Shown piece after piece: positions 20,650 to 34,863 of a DNA stretch of 64,000 bases. The position numbers and the translations under genes are program-made. Within the stretch, counting starts at the first letter, position 1. Every line of letters begins with the position of its first letter. The notes below the pieces were generated by a model. It was not told the origin of the DNA and did no database searches. It worked only from the letters and a program-made list of their open reading frames with translations. Source of the stretch: Epiperipatus broadwayi (Eukaryota; Onychophora; Udeonychophora; Euonychophora; Peripatidae); contig JAQFVV010012397.1 of the NCBI GenBank assembly GCA_028023455.1, forward strand, positions 3,676,888 through 3,740,887, in the 5' to 3' direction.

Positions 20650-23600
20650 GCTGAAGAATTAATTACATGTATGCTGTTCAGATAGAGGCAGAGAAACATA
20701 AATAAATGTATATACAGCTGGTGGTGAGTAGCATTATATATAAGGAAGTTTTAAACAACTTCCTTAGTGAAATGACATTTTTATAACTGATAGAAATATA
20801 TAAAACGATATTAGTTTAAAATCGTTTATTAAAGAAGAAAAAACTGTTTAAAGTTATGTTTATAATATAGAAAAAAAAGTACAAACAAAGTTATAATTAG
20901 TAGTCAAGAAAAAGATTTCCAAAAATCTTTTAGACTAGGAAAAAGAAAGACATTTTAAATCAATTAACTGTCAACAATTTGATAGTCCTTATTTTAAAGA
21001 AAAAGTCTATACTCAGCAAAGAGATTAAATTGTGAAAATAATCTTTCATAATTTTATTGTGATAAATACAAGTGTTATGTAGATAAATTAATGTTTCACA
21101 CATCTGTGCAAATTATATATACATGTTTCAGTAAACCTAGTATGTAAAATGTATTTCATTTAACTGAAACTTCAATCATTTATTGTATTTTATATAATTT
21201 AAGATTTTGATAATTATTTTGTAACAAATCAAATAGGTTCAGAAAACTCACGCACATATATATGCATATATATGTCAATTGTATTGTAAATAGCAGTGTG
21301 TGTCAGATAGACACTTATATGTAAAAAATTTGATCATTTTTTAAAAATTAAATGTCAATTTAAACATGTTTATTTTGTATCGAGCCACATGCCTGTGTGC
21401 TGAATGGATTTTTAACTATGTAAATCAATGTAAAAATTTTATTGTGTATATAATTATGTATACTTTTCAAAGTCAGAACCCTTATAAGACCTTAATTCAT
21501 TTTTCTATTGTTATTAATAAACTTATTTAATTGTTAAAAATTGTTTCCATTATCTCTTGGTCACATACAGTAATACAGCTTATGTTCTCTGAGCTAGATT
21601 CATGCACGGGATGAATATACGAATGGGAATGGGTATTTAGTGCTTTGGGGCATCCGGAGATGATTAATTATCATCCTGATTGGCGCAAAAGAGGATACTC
21701 TTTAAATCCCATGCATTATATTTTATTTTAGTTTAGTCTTGTTAAAAATTTAAGTTTATAGTTGGCCAGTACATTAATGGTAACTTAAGTGGCCAGAGCA
21801 TTGATGATGATGAGCATGTTTTAATGTCCCAGCATTGTTAAGATTTTCTGCTTGTGTATTTTAATGGATGGGCACTAAGCTGGCACATCCAAGTTATGTT
21901 TAAATAATTGCCCAAAGTGGCAAAGGCTTAATAATAGTTGACCTGGTCTACAAAAGACCCATTTCCAATCCAGTCACAAGGTTGACTGTTGATATATTGT
22001 ACTGATTTGTTTATTCCCATCAATGATGATGATGGATGGTTATTTCTCTCGAGTATTTACTTATACTGATATTTACTTTTATATTATAATGCTGGTTGAA
22101 TTTATAATTGTTTTTAGTTGCTCTTCTGAGTTAGCTGACTGATCTCTCAATGACCTCCCTCAGAGGTTCTCTAATCTTTTGATCTCATCCACTTAAATAT
22201 ATCTTACTTATATACACTTTTATAAATTATTGATATTTCATTTTAAATGGACTGGGAGTGATGATGATTTTCCATCACCCCAGGTTCACTTATTTATTTC
22301 CTACTACCCCATCCTGTTACAATATATATAAGAAAGAGGAAAGTGTAAGAATTGGAAGGCCCAATCCTTACAGTTGATTATGGTTAAAAAATACTAAAAG
22401 AAGGGGATGAAAGAAACAGAGATTTTTAAATTATGCATAAAGTTCTGATTTAGTTATTAGTAAAAGATAATTAATATCTTTATTAGCTGAATATATATAT
22501 ATTCCTTTATGGAGTTAATTATTTAATACCCATCATTATATCTTTTAAGATAAGAGTAGAAATGTTTTAATTTTTTTAAAAATTATTTTAGTTCGAGTTT
22601 TAAAATTTTTTTATTTATTGTTATTATCTTTCTTGTTTCTTTCTCATTTTCACAATAGATTTATTTATGATTGTAATTTTGGCAGTGATAATGATATGTA
22701 CAAAGTAAATAAAAAAATTACATGAAAATTACTTTAGAAAAATGCTAATAATCAAAAGGTTAAAATGTATACAGGTGGATCTATTTATTTGTCAAAAGAG
22801 AGATTTGTGATTTACAAATATGTATTTATTTTTATTTTTTCTGTATCTTAAACAGTTTTTATTTATTTTAATTATCTATGTTGTTTATTTTTCTTTTTAT
22901 AAACAATTGTAAAATGTTAAAAAAAGTTTAAAAAAAATTGATAGACATGTGAATTCACATGAGGATATAAAGCTAAAAATGTCAGAGTGATCAATGGTGC
23001 AATAAAGGGAAAGGAGATATGATCATGCTTTGAGCATGTTTATTTACTACTATTTTGTCTGCACAAAAAATAATAACAAACTTTGTTCTTGCTAATTTTT
23101 TTATCTACTTAAAAAAAATTAAAAAAACTATTAAAAAAAAAAGTATCAAAGAATGCATGGGTAGAGACAAACAGTTGACTGAGGTTACTTTCTCTTGGCC
23201 TTCAACCCTAGATGCCATCAAAAAAAGAGGAAATCAGCAATAAGCATGCATCTACAAAAAGAAAATTGTCTTAAATGACAAACCATCACTGCCTAGAGGA
23301 TTAAAATAAAATTGTGATTGTACAAGCATTTCACATAATTCCATTACTTCTATCAGCATGATGTCCAGAAAGAAAACTTCAAAAATAAACTTCAACTATT
23401 CAAAATTTACATGTTCATCAACAAAGAACTATATGTCATATTAATTGAATTAAAACCATGTAAACATAAACTCTTCAAATAATGGTCTGTTTTATTAAGA
23501 AGGATAAAAAAAGGCCAATCAGATGCAATTAAGGTTTAAAAAAGAATTGAAATATATATATATATTTGTTATGTTAGGATGGAGCTCCCCAGTAGGTGTT

Positions 23601-26600
23601 ATTGTTATTAATTTTTTTTATAATACACATATGTATACCTAATATATAGCATATGTGTCTAGTGTAAAATAAATGCCTTGACTATTTCACAAAAGTTAGC
23701 ATGACTGCCACTCAACTATTTGAAATTAAAATTTCTTTAATTTCATTTTAAAATTGGGGGAAAACCAAATAGACTAAATATATGCCAATACCATCATTCT
23801 CAGTGTTTTTTTATTTTTAATACTATGTATGGCATGTTAAAGTTGACCAAAATTTTGATTTTTTAAAAAATATTTCTAGTAATAAGATAATTTAATTTTT
23901 TTTCTGTTCAATTTATTAGATTGTATGGAGAAAGCAAAGGTGTAAATATTTTAATGGCAAAATGTAAATAGAAAATGGATTCAACATGCTTAGAAGATTT
24001 TGCATTTTCAAGATCTTCATTCTGAAAATAAATATTATGCAGTAAATTAAATGTAATTATTAATATTAGATTTTTTATTATTTGATTATTATTTTAGATT
24101 TTTTTTTTATCAATGTGTTTGTTGTACTGATGTGTTTGTGTATATAAATTATATTTGTAAATTAGGTGATTATGTACAATATAATTTTGGGACTCTGATC
24201 TAAGTTTGAGGTAAACTTATTTTATAGACATAATCACTCTCAAAAGGTTTAATAATTTATTAGAATGTCTCCATTTGTATTAGTATGGTAATAGCACATC
24301 TGTTTATATAACAAGTAATGTTTTTAATTGCATCTATAAAATTAAACTATTATAGAACAGTGCCATGTAAATTTTAAAGCTGATTATTAGATGCACAGAA
24401 AGGTTGCAATTGAGGAAGCAATCACAAAATTTACTGGGCATAGTACCATATGACAATATAAACTCTTAAAACCAATAAAGAGAGGTTTCAAGTGGTGAAT
24501 ATTGTGATGATAACCACAATGGTTATCCTTGCCTATGCCTTGGTACTCATGGAGTTAGTAGTTTTGCCACATCTTGCATGAGATTGTTTTCAAATGTACA
24601 AACAGAAAATGAGCTATATGCAAATAAATTATATCTCTGTGAAACAATAAATATAACAAGATAGCATCACTGATATGCACACAAACTATAAACTGAAGAG
24701 ATAAACTATTATTGATAAAGACAGTGGCCTTCATTTTCTAGTTTTGGATATACAAAAAGCCAATTGCTATGATTACAAATGCTTATCCATCTTCTGGATA
24801 TGATTTATTTTTGTATCTTTTATTGGAAAAAATCTTTTTTCTTATAGAAATCTTGAGATTTTTTTAACTTCTGGGTTACAAGAAAATATCATGAATTCTT
24901 ATGGTTTTTTTTTTGTAAGTTCTGAAGCTATGAATTATCACAGGTAAGAAGTATTGTATATGATTTGAATGAAAATTTTGTGAGGAATACAAAAAAATTA
25001 TTAAAGAAGATGTAATTTTAAACTTAGTTAATAATAAATTAAAAATTATGAACAAACAATAAAGTAATAATTTTTTCAGATATTGAAATTTCTTTTTATT
25101 CTTACTTTTTTTTAATGGTAATCACTAATTTTCTTAGCCTTATTTCTTCCTTATTTATTCTATTTTCTGTCAATATATAGCATTTTTCTCAATATTATTA
25201 AAACTGAAATTATTGTGAAAATTGGTTCAAATCATTTTTTTAAAAATTCAATATGGCACTAAACATTTTAAAATAGTTAAATAAATTTTGTCAGCATTTG
25301 TGCTTGTGAAGGCTATTTTACATAGTTAAACATTTTGATGTGATTATCATTATCAAAATATATTTACTATTATTTTTTTTTTTGGAAAATAATTTGCAGC
25401 CATTCAATAATCATGAGATAAGTTTGAAGGATAGGTTTGTTATAATGATGTTTTATATTTGAGTATCACTATACAGAACATAGAATTTCCTATAGTATTT
25501 ATAGGAGCCTATTATAAGAAAGTATTTATCAGCATCACTAAAATTTTGTGATAAAACCTCTTACTGGATTTTTAGAAATTAAATGTGATACAGATGAATG
25601 TATCAATAATTTTGCCATATTTGAGGACCATTTGCAAAATAAAAGGGATTATTTTAAGGGCCTATATATGTGCATCCTAAAAGAGGGAAATGCAGTTAGA
25701 AGAATATATATATATATATCGCCATTTTACTGTGTATTTTTTTTCTTTCTGATGAAAACCAGTCCTCTGGTTGAAATATAATATTATTTATTGGATTTAT
25801 AAGTCTTTTTTTTGTTTATATATATATCTTTAGTATAATCCAAAGTGAATTTTAGTAATTTTTTTGTTTTGAATTGCAGAGTTATGAACTATTTGATGTT
25901 AGCAAATACTACTATTATTTTTATTGTTATGCCTTATTTATCCTTCGGAAAAAAATGGCCTTCATTCAGGCACAAATGCAACTTAAATAAATATGAATTT
26001 CACAGAAATTAGTTGAAAAAACATATGAAATAAAATGGATATTATGCTTTGTTATTGTTGCACTCTAGAAATAAAAGAGAACACATATCATAGGTAAAAG
26101 ATAAAACCACTTGTTTTATTTAAAGTGACTGTGTATTTTTTTTAATCTCATCACTTATCTGTATAGTGGGTTATAGTGCAATACAGTATATTGATTTTGA
26201 TAACTTAATTATTTTTACTCTGAGAATATTGAAATGTTACTGATTACTTATACAAATATCAATAAGCAGCTATATTATTTAACATTAATAATTTAAAAAT
26301 ATTAAATAAATTCTTTATATTTAGTTGATTGTAAGCATAATTTAGATTCTGTAAACTATCCTCGTTGTTTCTACTTTATATTTAGTAAGTAATCAACTCT
26401 CATTAATGACTATTAACGCTGAACTCTGAGAATAAGCAAGTAAAGTTTAAAGAGGTAATAAAATTAAATACATTCTTTTCGTTTACATTATGAGTTTGAT
26501 TTGTTTAGTTATAGGATATCATTTTAAAAGTTAGCCCATTTCCATGTCAATTACCAGTAGAGTTTGATGTATGAATGAACAATTGATCGTTCCTTGTTTG

Positions 26601-28179
26601 CCTATTATTTAATTAAAAGAACCAACCTATTCTTCCTCTCTCATTCCCAGTTATGTACGATTACAATTTGGCTCCCAAATCTGTAGAGCAATTTGAAGTG
26701 TTGTCTTCCCACTTTCATACTATTACAGTTTGGGTGCTATCAAGCCAGAACTTTTCGCCTTTTGTATCATTACAATATATATGAGAACACTCACATATAT
26801 AAATATACACACAGATATTAGTAAAATTACGGATTTTTTTTCTTTAAATAACACATTAAGAAATTGTTAGCTAGTAATTATTTAAAAGCTCCAATGACGA
26901 ATAACATTTTCTTCATTTAATAAAATAAGAACGATTTTTTTTTTTAAAAAAAAAAATATTTTCGATATTTTTCATTAGTCTTCATTCATTAAGAAGTTTA
27001 GATTTTAAAAACTTTCGAAAAGTCTTGAATAGCTTCTTTGCAAGAAAAAATATATAACGCTATCACTTAAAGTATTTTTTTTCTATACCTTGTTAAAGCT
27101 TTCTCTGGCCTTTTTTCTTCAAATTAATAACTTAGTCTAGTATTCAATCATATGGTCTAAGAATGTTGCCAAGACTCTGCTGTCATCGTAGTCGTATTCT
27201 ATATAATTGGAAGTTGATTGAAGATTCTCAAACACTGGTTTTATATCACAAACTAGCTGGATAATAGCTAGAATAATTTAAAACCATCTGCATCCACTCA
27301 TTTATCAAAATTTATGGCTCCATTTATAGGTAATTTCAGTTTGTTTTTTAATGCAAGTTTTAATATACAGTAGGAAGTTGGTAAAAATTAAATATGATTT
27401 AGAAATAAATTTCTGCATCATTAAGCAAATGTTTGAATGTTTTAAAAATTAAACAAAAGAATTGAATAGTAATCAATACTACATTATTTGTGTGTTTTTA
27501 TCTACGTTCATTAATATTTATAATATAAATTTTAAATATAAATGCAGCTATAACCATTTAAATAGTTAAAAAAAAAAGACTTGAGATCTAATAGAAATAA
27601 ATACATAATGGACAAGAGCTATACCAATTACGTTTCTATAGTTAAGACTAATTATTTATTTCACTACAGCGCTGTCACCTATATCAAGATTGAGTAATTA
27701 GTAGGTGCTACATATAATACTTATTAAATCCACATCCAGTGCTGTCTTATCCATATTTCTGGACTAGATTCTGACTTAAGACTCTTGAATTTGGATTTAA
27801 TGCACATGGATTTTTGACATAATGCACTTTTTATTAATCAATCAGCTTTTAGTCTTTTTATATTATTAAACTACACTGCATAAAATTAAAAAACTTATTA
27901 ATGTTTTGAATTCAGGCTATATATGCTTGGAAGTTGTTTAAATCTTATAGCAGTTAATAAAAAAAAACTTGGACATTTGTCACAGGTACTGAACTATTAG
28001 TAAATCTATGTAACTATATAAATAAATCAGCTTTGATTCAGAACCTTAATGTTTTTAAATATAAAAAGGAATAAAAAGTGGCTGCTGGATAAAAAAAAGC
28101 ATTAAATATAAAAAATCTTGGTGTATTAGATCATGTTTAAAATGTCTCATTGATGAAGGCCTTAAATCAGGAACCACGA
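20650..28179. other. 7.5 kb of A+T-rich DNA without recognisable genes
   Basis: I searched both strands for transposon protein motifs and for the repeat families found elsewhere, and saw none. Only short TA runs (22490, 23552, 25705, 25815) and homopolymers occur. ORFs such as 23055-23243 and 25548-25781 show no family resemblance. This may be intron or old intergenic sequence. Confidence 0.55.
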
Positions 28180-28227
28180 AGAGAATAGTATTGCATAGGA
28201 ATTTAATAAGCATTACAGCTAGCATTA

Positions 28228-28893
28228 TTGATTGCTCAAGCTTACAATAGATGGCAGAGCAGAAATGGAAGAAATGTAAAGGATGTAGAAGCAAAATTAA
28301 AATCATTAGAGATGAAATGTGAGCAGATAAAGGAGTTATTGAGTAGGAATGATAAGGAAGAAGTTGATAAGAAAGTCCAGAAGGTGGTAGAGATGGTTAT
28401 GAATGAAGCAGAGAAAGTAAACTATGAGACAGTATTAATAGGCACTTCATTAATAAGAGAATGTGGAGATATAATTGCAAAGGAAAATAGAAACAGGTAT
28501 GTAAGAGTAGGGATGTTACAGATAAAGTAAAGAAGCAAGGGTATAAAGATATGTATGTTAATGGCAGTGACTAATAATTTAACAGAGTTATCAGAGAGAG
28601 TAATGAATGAGTACATAGAATTTATTAGGAATTTGAGTAAGATTAAAGGAAGAGTAGGAATAGTTGGATTATTACCAAGATTTGATAAGAGATATATGTT
28701 AGATAGGGCATGTTCTATAAATGAGAGATTGAAAAAATTGTGTGAGAGAAATGATGTTACATTTGTGGATGTGTGGGATTTTTTTATTGGGAAGAGGGAG
28801 TTTTATAGTAAAGATGGGTTGCACTTAGAGAAAAAAGGAAGTGAAGTTTTAGGGAGTCTGATTTATAAAGAATATAGTTTAGAAAACTTGTGA
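28228..28893 (+). pseudogene. LINE ORF1 with SGNH esterase-like domain
   Basis: Two open segments, 28228-28530 and 28555-28893, joined by a frame change near 28530. The first starts after a Trp-rich N-terminus with a coiled-coil-like stretch (VEAKLKSLEMKCEQIKELL) and then VLIGTSLIRECGD, where the block I Ser of SGNH hydrolases is expected (GDSLIR-like). The second ends with VDVWDFF and YSKDGLHLEKKGSEVL, the conserved Asp-x-x-His block. CR1/L2-clade ORF1 proteins are known to carry such an esterase domain. Role in retrotransposition is thought to be RNP or membrane related. Gly-Thr-Ser replaces Gly-Asp-Ser. Confidence 0.75.
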
Positions 28894-29094
28894 AGCGGTG
28901 TGAGATTTTAAATTGCAGTGTTATTAGAAAGAAGAAGAATGAATGGGATGTAAGAAATAAACAAAGGGTAGCTGATTTAGAAATAAATGTAGATGGGGAA
29001 AGGGATTGAGTCTGTAAAATTAATGGTAAGCAAGTTATTTATAAATGTAATGGAGAAGAAAGAATAAAAAAAATTTATAAAAGAGTAGTTAGGA

Positions 29095-29975
29095 AAGAAA
29101 AAATTGTTAAAATTGGCTATTTGAATATGCAAGATGGTAGGAAACCAGAAAAGTGTCTGTAATTAAACAAAGCAATTGAAAATGAAGAGCTTGAGGTATT
29201 AGCAGTAGTGGAAACACATCTAAGAGCAGAAGAACCTGTTTTGGAAGATTTGGTATGGCAGGGTATAAATAGAAAAGAGAAAGAAAAAAGGGGTGGTGGT
29301 ATAGATGTTATATCAAAAAAATATTTAAATACTGTTAAATGCCAAGAACATTTGTGGTTTGAAATAAGGTTGGGAAGACAAGAATGGACGGTGACTATAG
29401 TTTATATAGCTACTGGAGATAGTCAAACTATAATGGAGTGGAACAATAGCATATATGAATGCCTAGTTAAGGATACACATAATTTTAAAGAAAAGGGGAA
29501 GAGAATAATGGTTATAGGAGATATGAATGAGCATATTGAAGAGATTGATGATGTAGATAATAAGAATGGACAGCTTTTAAAGAAATTTTGTCAGAGAGTG
29601 AATTTGAGCATTAGAAATTTATCAAATATTTATGAGGGACAATATACATGGTCTAGAAATAATATATTCTACACAATAGATTATGTATTTGTAGAGAAAG
29701 AGAGAATAAATAAAGTACAAAAAATTAAGGTGTTTGATAATGAAGAGAGAGTATGTAATAGTGATCATAATTTTTTTGTAATTGAAATGGTTAGTAATGT
29801 GATGGATAATAGAAATAAAAGTAGAAACAATAGTAAAAGATGTGGATGGAGAGTGAATGATAAGAATAAGTTGGAAGAATATAAAATACAAGTTGAAGAA
29901 ACCATGGAAGAATTGGTTGGAAATGAGTATGAGGACTGGTGTGATGAAATAGAAAAAGTGGCAAATAGGGTTTAG
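29095..29975 (+). pseudogene. LINE APE endonuclease
   Basis: Upstream in-frame sequence from about 29095 gives KIVKIGYLNMQDGRKPEKC (block with catalytic Asn), interrupted by a TAA at 29161. The open part, 29208-29975, then has the VVETHL block (catalytic Glu just before the ORF start), GKRIMVIGDMNEHI (Asp and Asn), YTWSRNNIFYTIDYVFV, and CNSDHNFFVIEM (Asp-His). All main endonuclease catalytic residues are visible. The enzyme would nick the target DNA to prime reverse transcription. The segment ends with an acidic/basic linker before a stop at 29973. Confidence 0.85.
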
Positions 29976-30328
29976 GTGAGAATATTCAGAAGAATAAAAG
30001 TAATAAAAAATTAGAGTTAGTAAAAGTGTAAAAGAGAGGAAAAAAGCATGCAGAGAGTACAAGTGTGATATTAAGAACAAAGAAAGTAAAAAAGATATTA
30101 ATGCTAAATGGAAAAAGTACTTAGAAAAGAAGAAATTAGTTAAAATAGATAATTATATAGAGAGAATGAAATTGAATAGGAAATTATTGGACGATATTAA
30201 TAAAAGTGGAAGAGATGGGAGTAAAAATTTTGGAATTACATTAAAAGGAGAAATGTAGGGGGAGAGAGATAGTATTACTGGATGATGAGGGAATAGTGTA
30301 TAGCTCTTGAGAAGAATTAGAGAGAATC

Positions 30329-30600
30329 TTGAATAGGCATGTAATAGATATAGAAAATATGTTAGATGTGAAGGACAGAGGGATAGAAAATATGAAAGCA
30401 TATAATAATGTGAATATTAGGTTCACAGAAAATGAACTGAATGAAGCAGAGAAGAAATTGAAAAGTGGAAAGGTAAGAGATTTAGATGGATGGACAGCAG
30501 AGATGGTAATGAATTTAGGGTGTAGGGCAAAAGTAAAGTTGTTATCCTGTTTTAATAAGATGGCACAGAAGAAAGTTTTTCTGGGTAGTTGGAATGCCTA
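30329..30600 (+). pseudogene. LINE RT N-terminal fragment
   Basis: FTENELNEAEKKLKSGKVRD, then LDGWTAEMVMNLG and VKLLSCFNKMAQKKVFLGSW. This is the usual lead-in to the RT domain (GxDGIxxE..., then LLxLFN...G..P..W). Just after Trp the LINE similarity stops and the frame continues into unrelated sequence to 30682. The palm with the catalytic Asp residues is absent. Confidence 0.8.
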
Positions 30601-32903
30601 CAACACACCATCAATAACCAACATACACCATAACATCCAATCTAAATTCAAGTCCATGATATTAATGCTAATTAGTAAATGATAAAATCAAGTAATGTCA
30701 GGGTACATAAACTTGTGTTAATTAATTATCACAACCTAATATTTAAAGCCAAACATAAATAAACGTTAAAACAAAAGTTAAACCTAACCAATCAATGGGA
30801 TACCGTGACTTACAATAGATCAGATGAATAAATTTAATAAAAAAAAAATGTATATAATATTAAAATAAAAAAAAAACTCAAAATTTATTTTGTTATCTTT
30901 TTTCATGATTTTATTTTAACAAACTACTTATGCTAATGCTTAACCAAAGATGATGTCAACAATAAAATAAAAAAAGATCGGCCCAAATGCATACTGGATA
31001 AATAGATAGAATAATATATATATATAAAACTTTTTTGTTCAAAGAGTAAAAAAAAGCCTTTTACCCGAGTAAAAAAATCCACCATTCCCTGCATAAAGAA
31101 TTTAAAAGAAAAATTTAAAGGTTTATGTCAACCGGTTCAAATTCATAGTACTGCTAAAGAAATATTTTTTTACAATTCAAGAAAGTGAGTAAAAACATTT
31201 ACTTCTAAAACAACTTAGCAAAGAGTTTGGAAAGTAATAATTTTCAAACAAAATAAAACATTCGAATCTCTAAAAAGGAAAAAAAAACATGATTGATTCC
31301 TCACTATACATTTTGGAAGTTAAAACTAAAACATGCAATAGCAGAAGAAATATTAACATTGTTCCAATTAATTTCATCTAAAAAGATTTTATATATTATT
31401 GACAAAACCAATCATGCATTGCTAATTGCAGAAGGGAACTGTTGTGGAATAGAAATCATCATCCACGGAGCTAGAAATTGTCAAGGCCAACATGGAATTG
31501 TCTTATCTCCATACATCTGGATTGATAAACAATGGAATGATCTATCATAAAAATTTTTTTTTTACTCCTCACTTCAAAATTTCAATTCAAAGACTTCCAG
31601 CAGATATTTGAATTCTAAGCTATGCATAAAGGAATTCTATGAATTACATTATCAACATGAATTGTTAAGTCTATCTACAAAGTTGACATCATTAATAATT
31701 AATTATTCATATGTTATATGTAATAATTTTTTTTTTATTATTTTAATATAGGATTGAACAACTTAAATTAAATTTATGAAATTCATAATAAAGATAAGGT
31801 GAGTATTACGGGCAGATAAAGTTTATAAGATATAATATTGATTATAAAGTAATCTGATTATTACAAATAAAAAATAAGGTAAGATGTTACCTAAGATATG
31901 TATCAATATATATATATATATATATACACGCCACATGCACACATTTGTTGATTGTTTATTTCAAAATTCATGTTAATTATTAATATCATTTCATATATTT
32001 TTTTTGCTTTTTTTTATGTTAAACTTATAACTCTCTTTTGTTGCATACATGTCATATATAACAAGGGGATCTATTAAATCATCAGATAGTTCATATTAAC
32101 CAAGGCATGTAGTGGTTGTTCTTCATGGGGTCAGGATGGGAAACATTGGTATAAACTAAATGTAAATGAAAGATAATCACAGGTGTCTAAATAAGATTCC
32201 TTAATTTTGTTGTAAACTTTATACTCCAAATATTAATCCATGTATATATGTTTATTAAATTTATCTAAACATTAAAACATATTTCTTGGTTTATTTTACT
32301 GTAGTTAAATTCTGCTAAGTTATATCCTCATACACATATAATGATCATTACTTGCACATATATAATTTACTATACCCACTCTCATTAATAGGCATTTATT
32401 CATGTTACAGACATGATGAACTTGGTGGTACAAACATTCCCTGAATATGAGAATCATATATATCTCCCTGTGTTCAAAACCTGAAATAGCGGGAGCAAAC
32501 TAAAATAAACTAAAATATGTAGGTGAAAATCGAAGGGTAGAATTAGCAGTTGTTTAAATCTTTTTCTTCTCCCTTAGGTATGATGTCGATGTAAGAAGTT
32601 ATGCATGAAGGTAAACAATAAATACACATCCTTTTTAGGCATCAGAAGGGACCCATCCATCTTTGCATATACCATGGTAAGACCATTCCATTACAATATA
32701 TAGATATATATTTTAAAAATATAATTTAACTTCATATATGTATTTTTTATATATTTCAAATATCTATTCCATTACAGATTCTTGACATATATAATGAAAG
32801 ACATTTTAAAAGATTAAATAACCACCAAAAATGGGCATTTCATGATTATCAATTGACCCAGATCATAATCTCTCACAGATACTTCATCATTTGTTTAGTA
32901 TAT
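30601..32903. other. A+T-rich DNA, one unrecognised ORF
   Basis: ORF 31293-31550 (85 aa; LKLKHAIAEEILTLFQLISS ... HGARNCQGQHGIVLSPYIWI) has reasonable composition and begins with ATG, but I cannot relate it to any family, and no neighbours support it. A (TA)n run lies at 31909-31924. Nothing else is supported. Confidence 0.45.
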
Positions 32904-34863
32904 TGAACCGGATACTTCATCCGATTCAAAAGTTCTATCATGTAAATTAAAAACCAAGTTTTATATGTGTAATAACACACATACCTATTTATATTGAAAT
33001 CTTATATTTTTAATTCTCAGTTGATTTTAGTATAAAATAACTTTTTTATGATGTTTGTTTTATTTTAAAATAATTATAAGCAAGCAAAGTTTAATTAGTC
33101 TTCTTATAAAAGTATTTTATTTAAAAAAACTAAAAAAAAATTAATGTTGATTTATTTTAAAGCTGAGATTTAGTTTGATATGTTTTTTTTTTTTTTTTTA
33201 TAAAAAAAGTAATAATAATAATTTTGTAAGATAAAGCTCTGTAAGATATTGTTTTTCTAATTGAGATTGAGCAGGAGATAGAGATTTACCCTGGTTGAAA
33301 GTTGAAAAAAAAAGATTGCTTGGGAGGCAACAATGGATATAAATAGCTCTGGGTTTTTTTTAAGTCTTATCAGATTATTCAGAGAGACTATTCTCATCAT
33401 TCAGTTCTTTTTGCTCAGCTTATTAAGCTTCTTGTTATAGAGGATTCATCCAGATTTTAGCTGTTATTGAACTGCTGCATCGTTAAAGTGATTCTAATTT
33501 TTATTTGATATTTGTTCCACGAGAATCACCAAGTTGAATTTCCATTGACCAACAATAATTCTATTTGCTGTGATAGTAGCAGCCATTCAGATGCCATGCC
33601 TATAATGTACACCACAAAGAATCTCCACAACATAATGGGCTGAGCCTTTCCAAAGATGAACCTCCAGATCTCCAAATTGTGACTTCAATCATGACCTAAG
33701 TGTCACGTCCAGTGTGGATCCCGATAGTGCCTCCATTCTTCTGAACCTGTAGTAAATGACAGCTGTTGCATAGGACTCTATAAACTGAACTTTGTGTGAA
33801 CAACAGAAATTAATATTACCTCGAGGTAACTTACCTTTCCATATCAAAATCAGGGCTAAATCTCTAATTAAGTCTCTAGCAAATCTCAGCTTAATCTTAA
33901 AAAGAAATTATATTTATGATGTGTAATTTATCAACTTACATATTAATGTATTGGTTTTTTTGTTTTTTTACATTACAATCTTAGTAGCAAGATTTTTCCA
34001 TCTTAAAAATATTACTTATTTGAGAGTGTATGGCGAGTGATATTTTATATGCTTAATATTTTCTCAGTTCTATGATTAACTCTTGATAAATACTCAGACT
34101 GACCTTAGTAATTTTCTTTTACTCTCCTGTTTCATTTTTTTTGTTTGTTTGCTTTGTCATTAAACTTAATCAAACTTGGTTTGCATTTCTGCAGACCACT
34201 AATCCTTTGGCTGGCAGTTTAGAGGATATAGGATTTTGTTTTCCTGGTAGAGATTTATTTTCTATAACTCAGATTATGTAGTTCATAATGTTACTTTTGT
34301 TGTGTGAGACTAACCTTGGCTCATTTAAACACACTTGTCCATGAGAGTTTTGCAGAATTAGGACATGCTTGGTTCCGATGTTTCTTTTCCGGACTAAGAA
34401 AAGCTCGTCTGTACTGTCCCATTGTTCTCCACAAGCATCCATCTTACTAAATTTCTATAGGGAAAATGGAATTGGTTGGGTGAACTGCTAGCAGGAAGAT
34501 GTAAGCCCTTATTATGTTATAGATGAGAAATGAACTTATCTGCCTGGGTATTTAACGTATTAATGCTGTTATACACTCAATGTTAAGATCTGCTAAGAAA
34601 ATTTAAATCAAGTTCTCATGTTTATTTTGTTATTGTTTATTAAATAAAAAAAGTTATTGTAATTATTTTGGCTGACATTTGTCTCAGTGTTTTCTCAATT
34701 GTCTAAACAACATTCTTGAGCTTTTGCTCTCCCTGGGTTTAGTCTGGCACATTCATGTTCGTATATCCTGCCCTCCCTTAATATAAATGTCTAGTTCTGA
34801 TTTTCAGACTAGTGGCGCCCTCATAGTCAGGATATATGAAACCAAAATCTTTTGTCCGGTACA
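32904..34863 (+). repeat. 5' LTR
   Basis: 1960 bp, very similar to the 3' LTR, with scattered substitutions and small indels. One is an extra ~20-bp duplication in the 3' LTR near 40739 (CTCAGATTAC repeated), and about 20 bp near 33083 is absent from the 3' copy. The pair has clearly diverged since insertion. Contains a TATA-like TATAAATAG at 33338-33346 and an AATAAA at 34643-34648. Ends with TCCGGTACA. Confidence 0.93.
33338..33346 (+). promoter_or_regulatory. TATA-box-like element in 5' LTR
   Basis: TATAAATAG, conserved at the matching place in the 3' LTR (39788-39796). It is followed 30-60 bp downstream by TCAGT/TCATT-like words that could serve as the transcription start. This would place U3/R near 33380, leaving a long R-U5. 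Confidence 0.5.

Larger units (their letters stand above)
28180..30600 (+). mobile_element. CR1/L2-like LINE, 5' half
   Basis: Contains, in order, an ORF1 with an SGNH-hydrolase-like domain, an APE endonuclease, and the beginning of the reverse transcriptase, ending abruptly near 30600 in unrelated sequence. Unlike most LINE copies it keeps the 5' part and lacks the 3' part, so the truncation came from a deletion or recombination after insertion. The sense strand is strikingly purine-rich (A and G), unlike the other LINEs here. Frames are broken several times. Confidence 0.85.

Noticed and set aside
20650-28179. Search for CRISPR arrays, bacterial operons or ribosome-binding sites
   Set aside because: The window is eukaryotic. 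No regularly spaced short repeats and no operon-like gene strings exist here or elsewhere in it.
31293-31550. Possible small host gene (85 aa)
   Set aside because: No recognisable domain, splice context or neighbouring coding sequence. An 85-codon frame can arise by chance in a window of this size.
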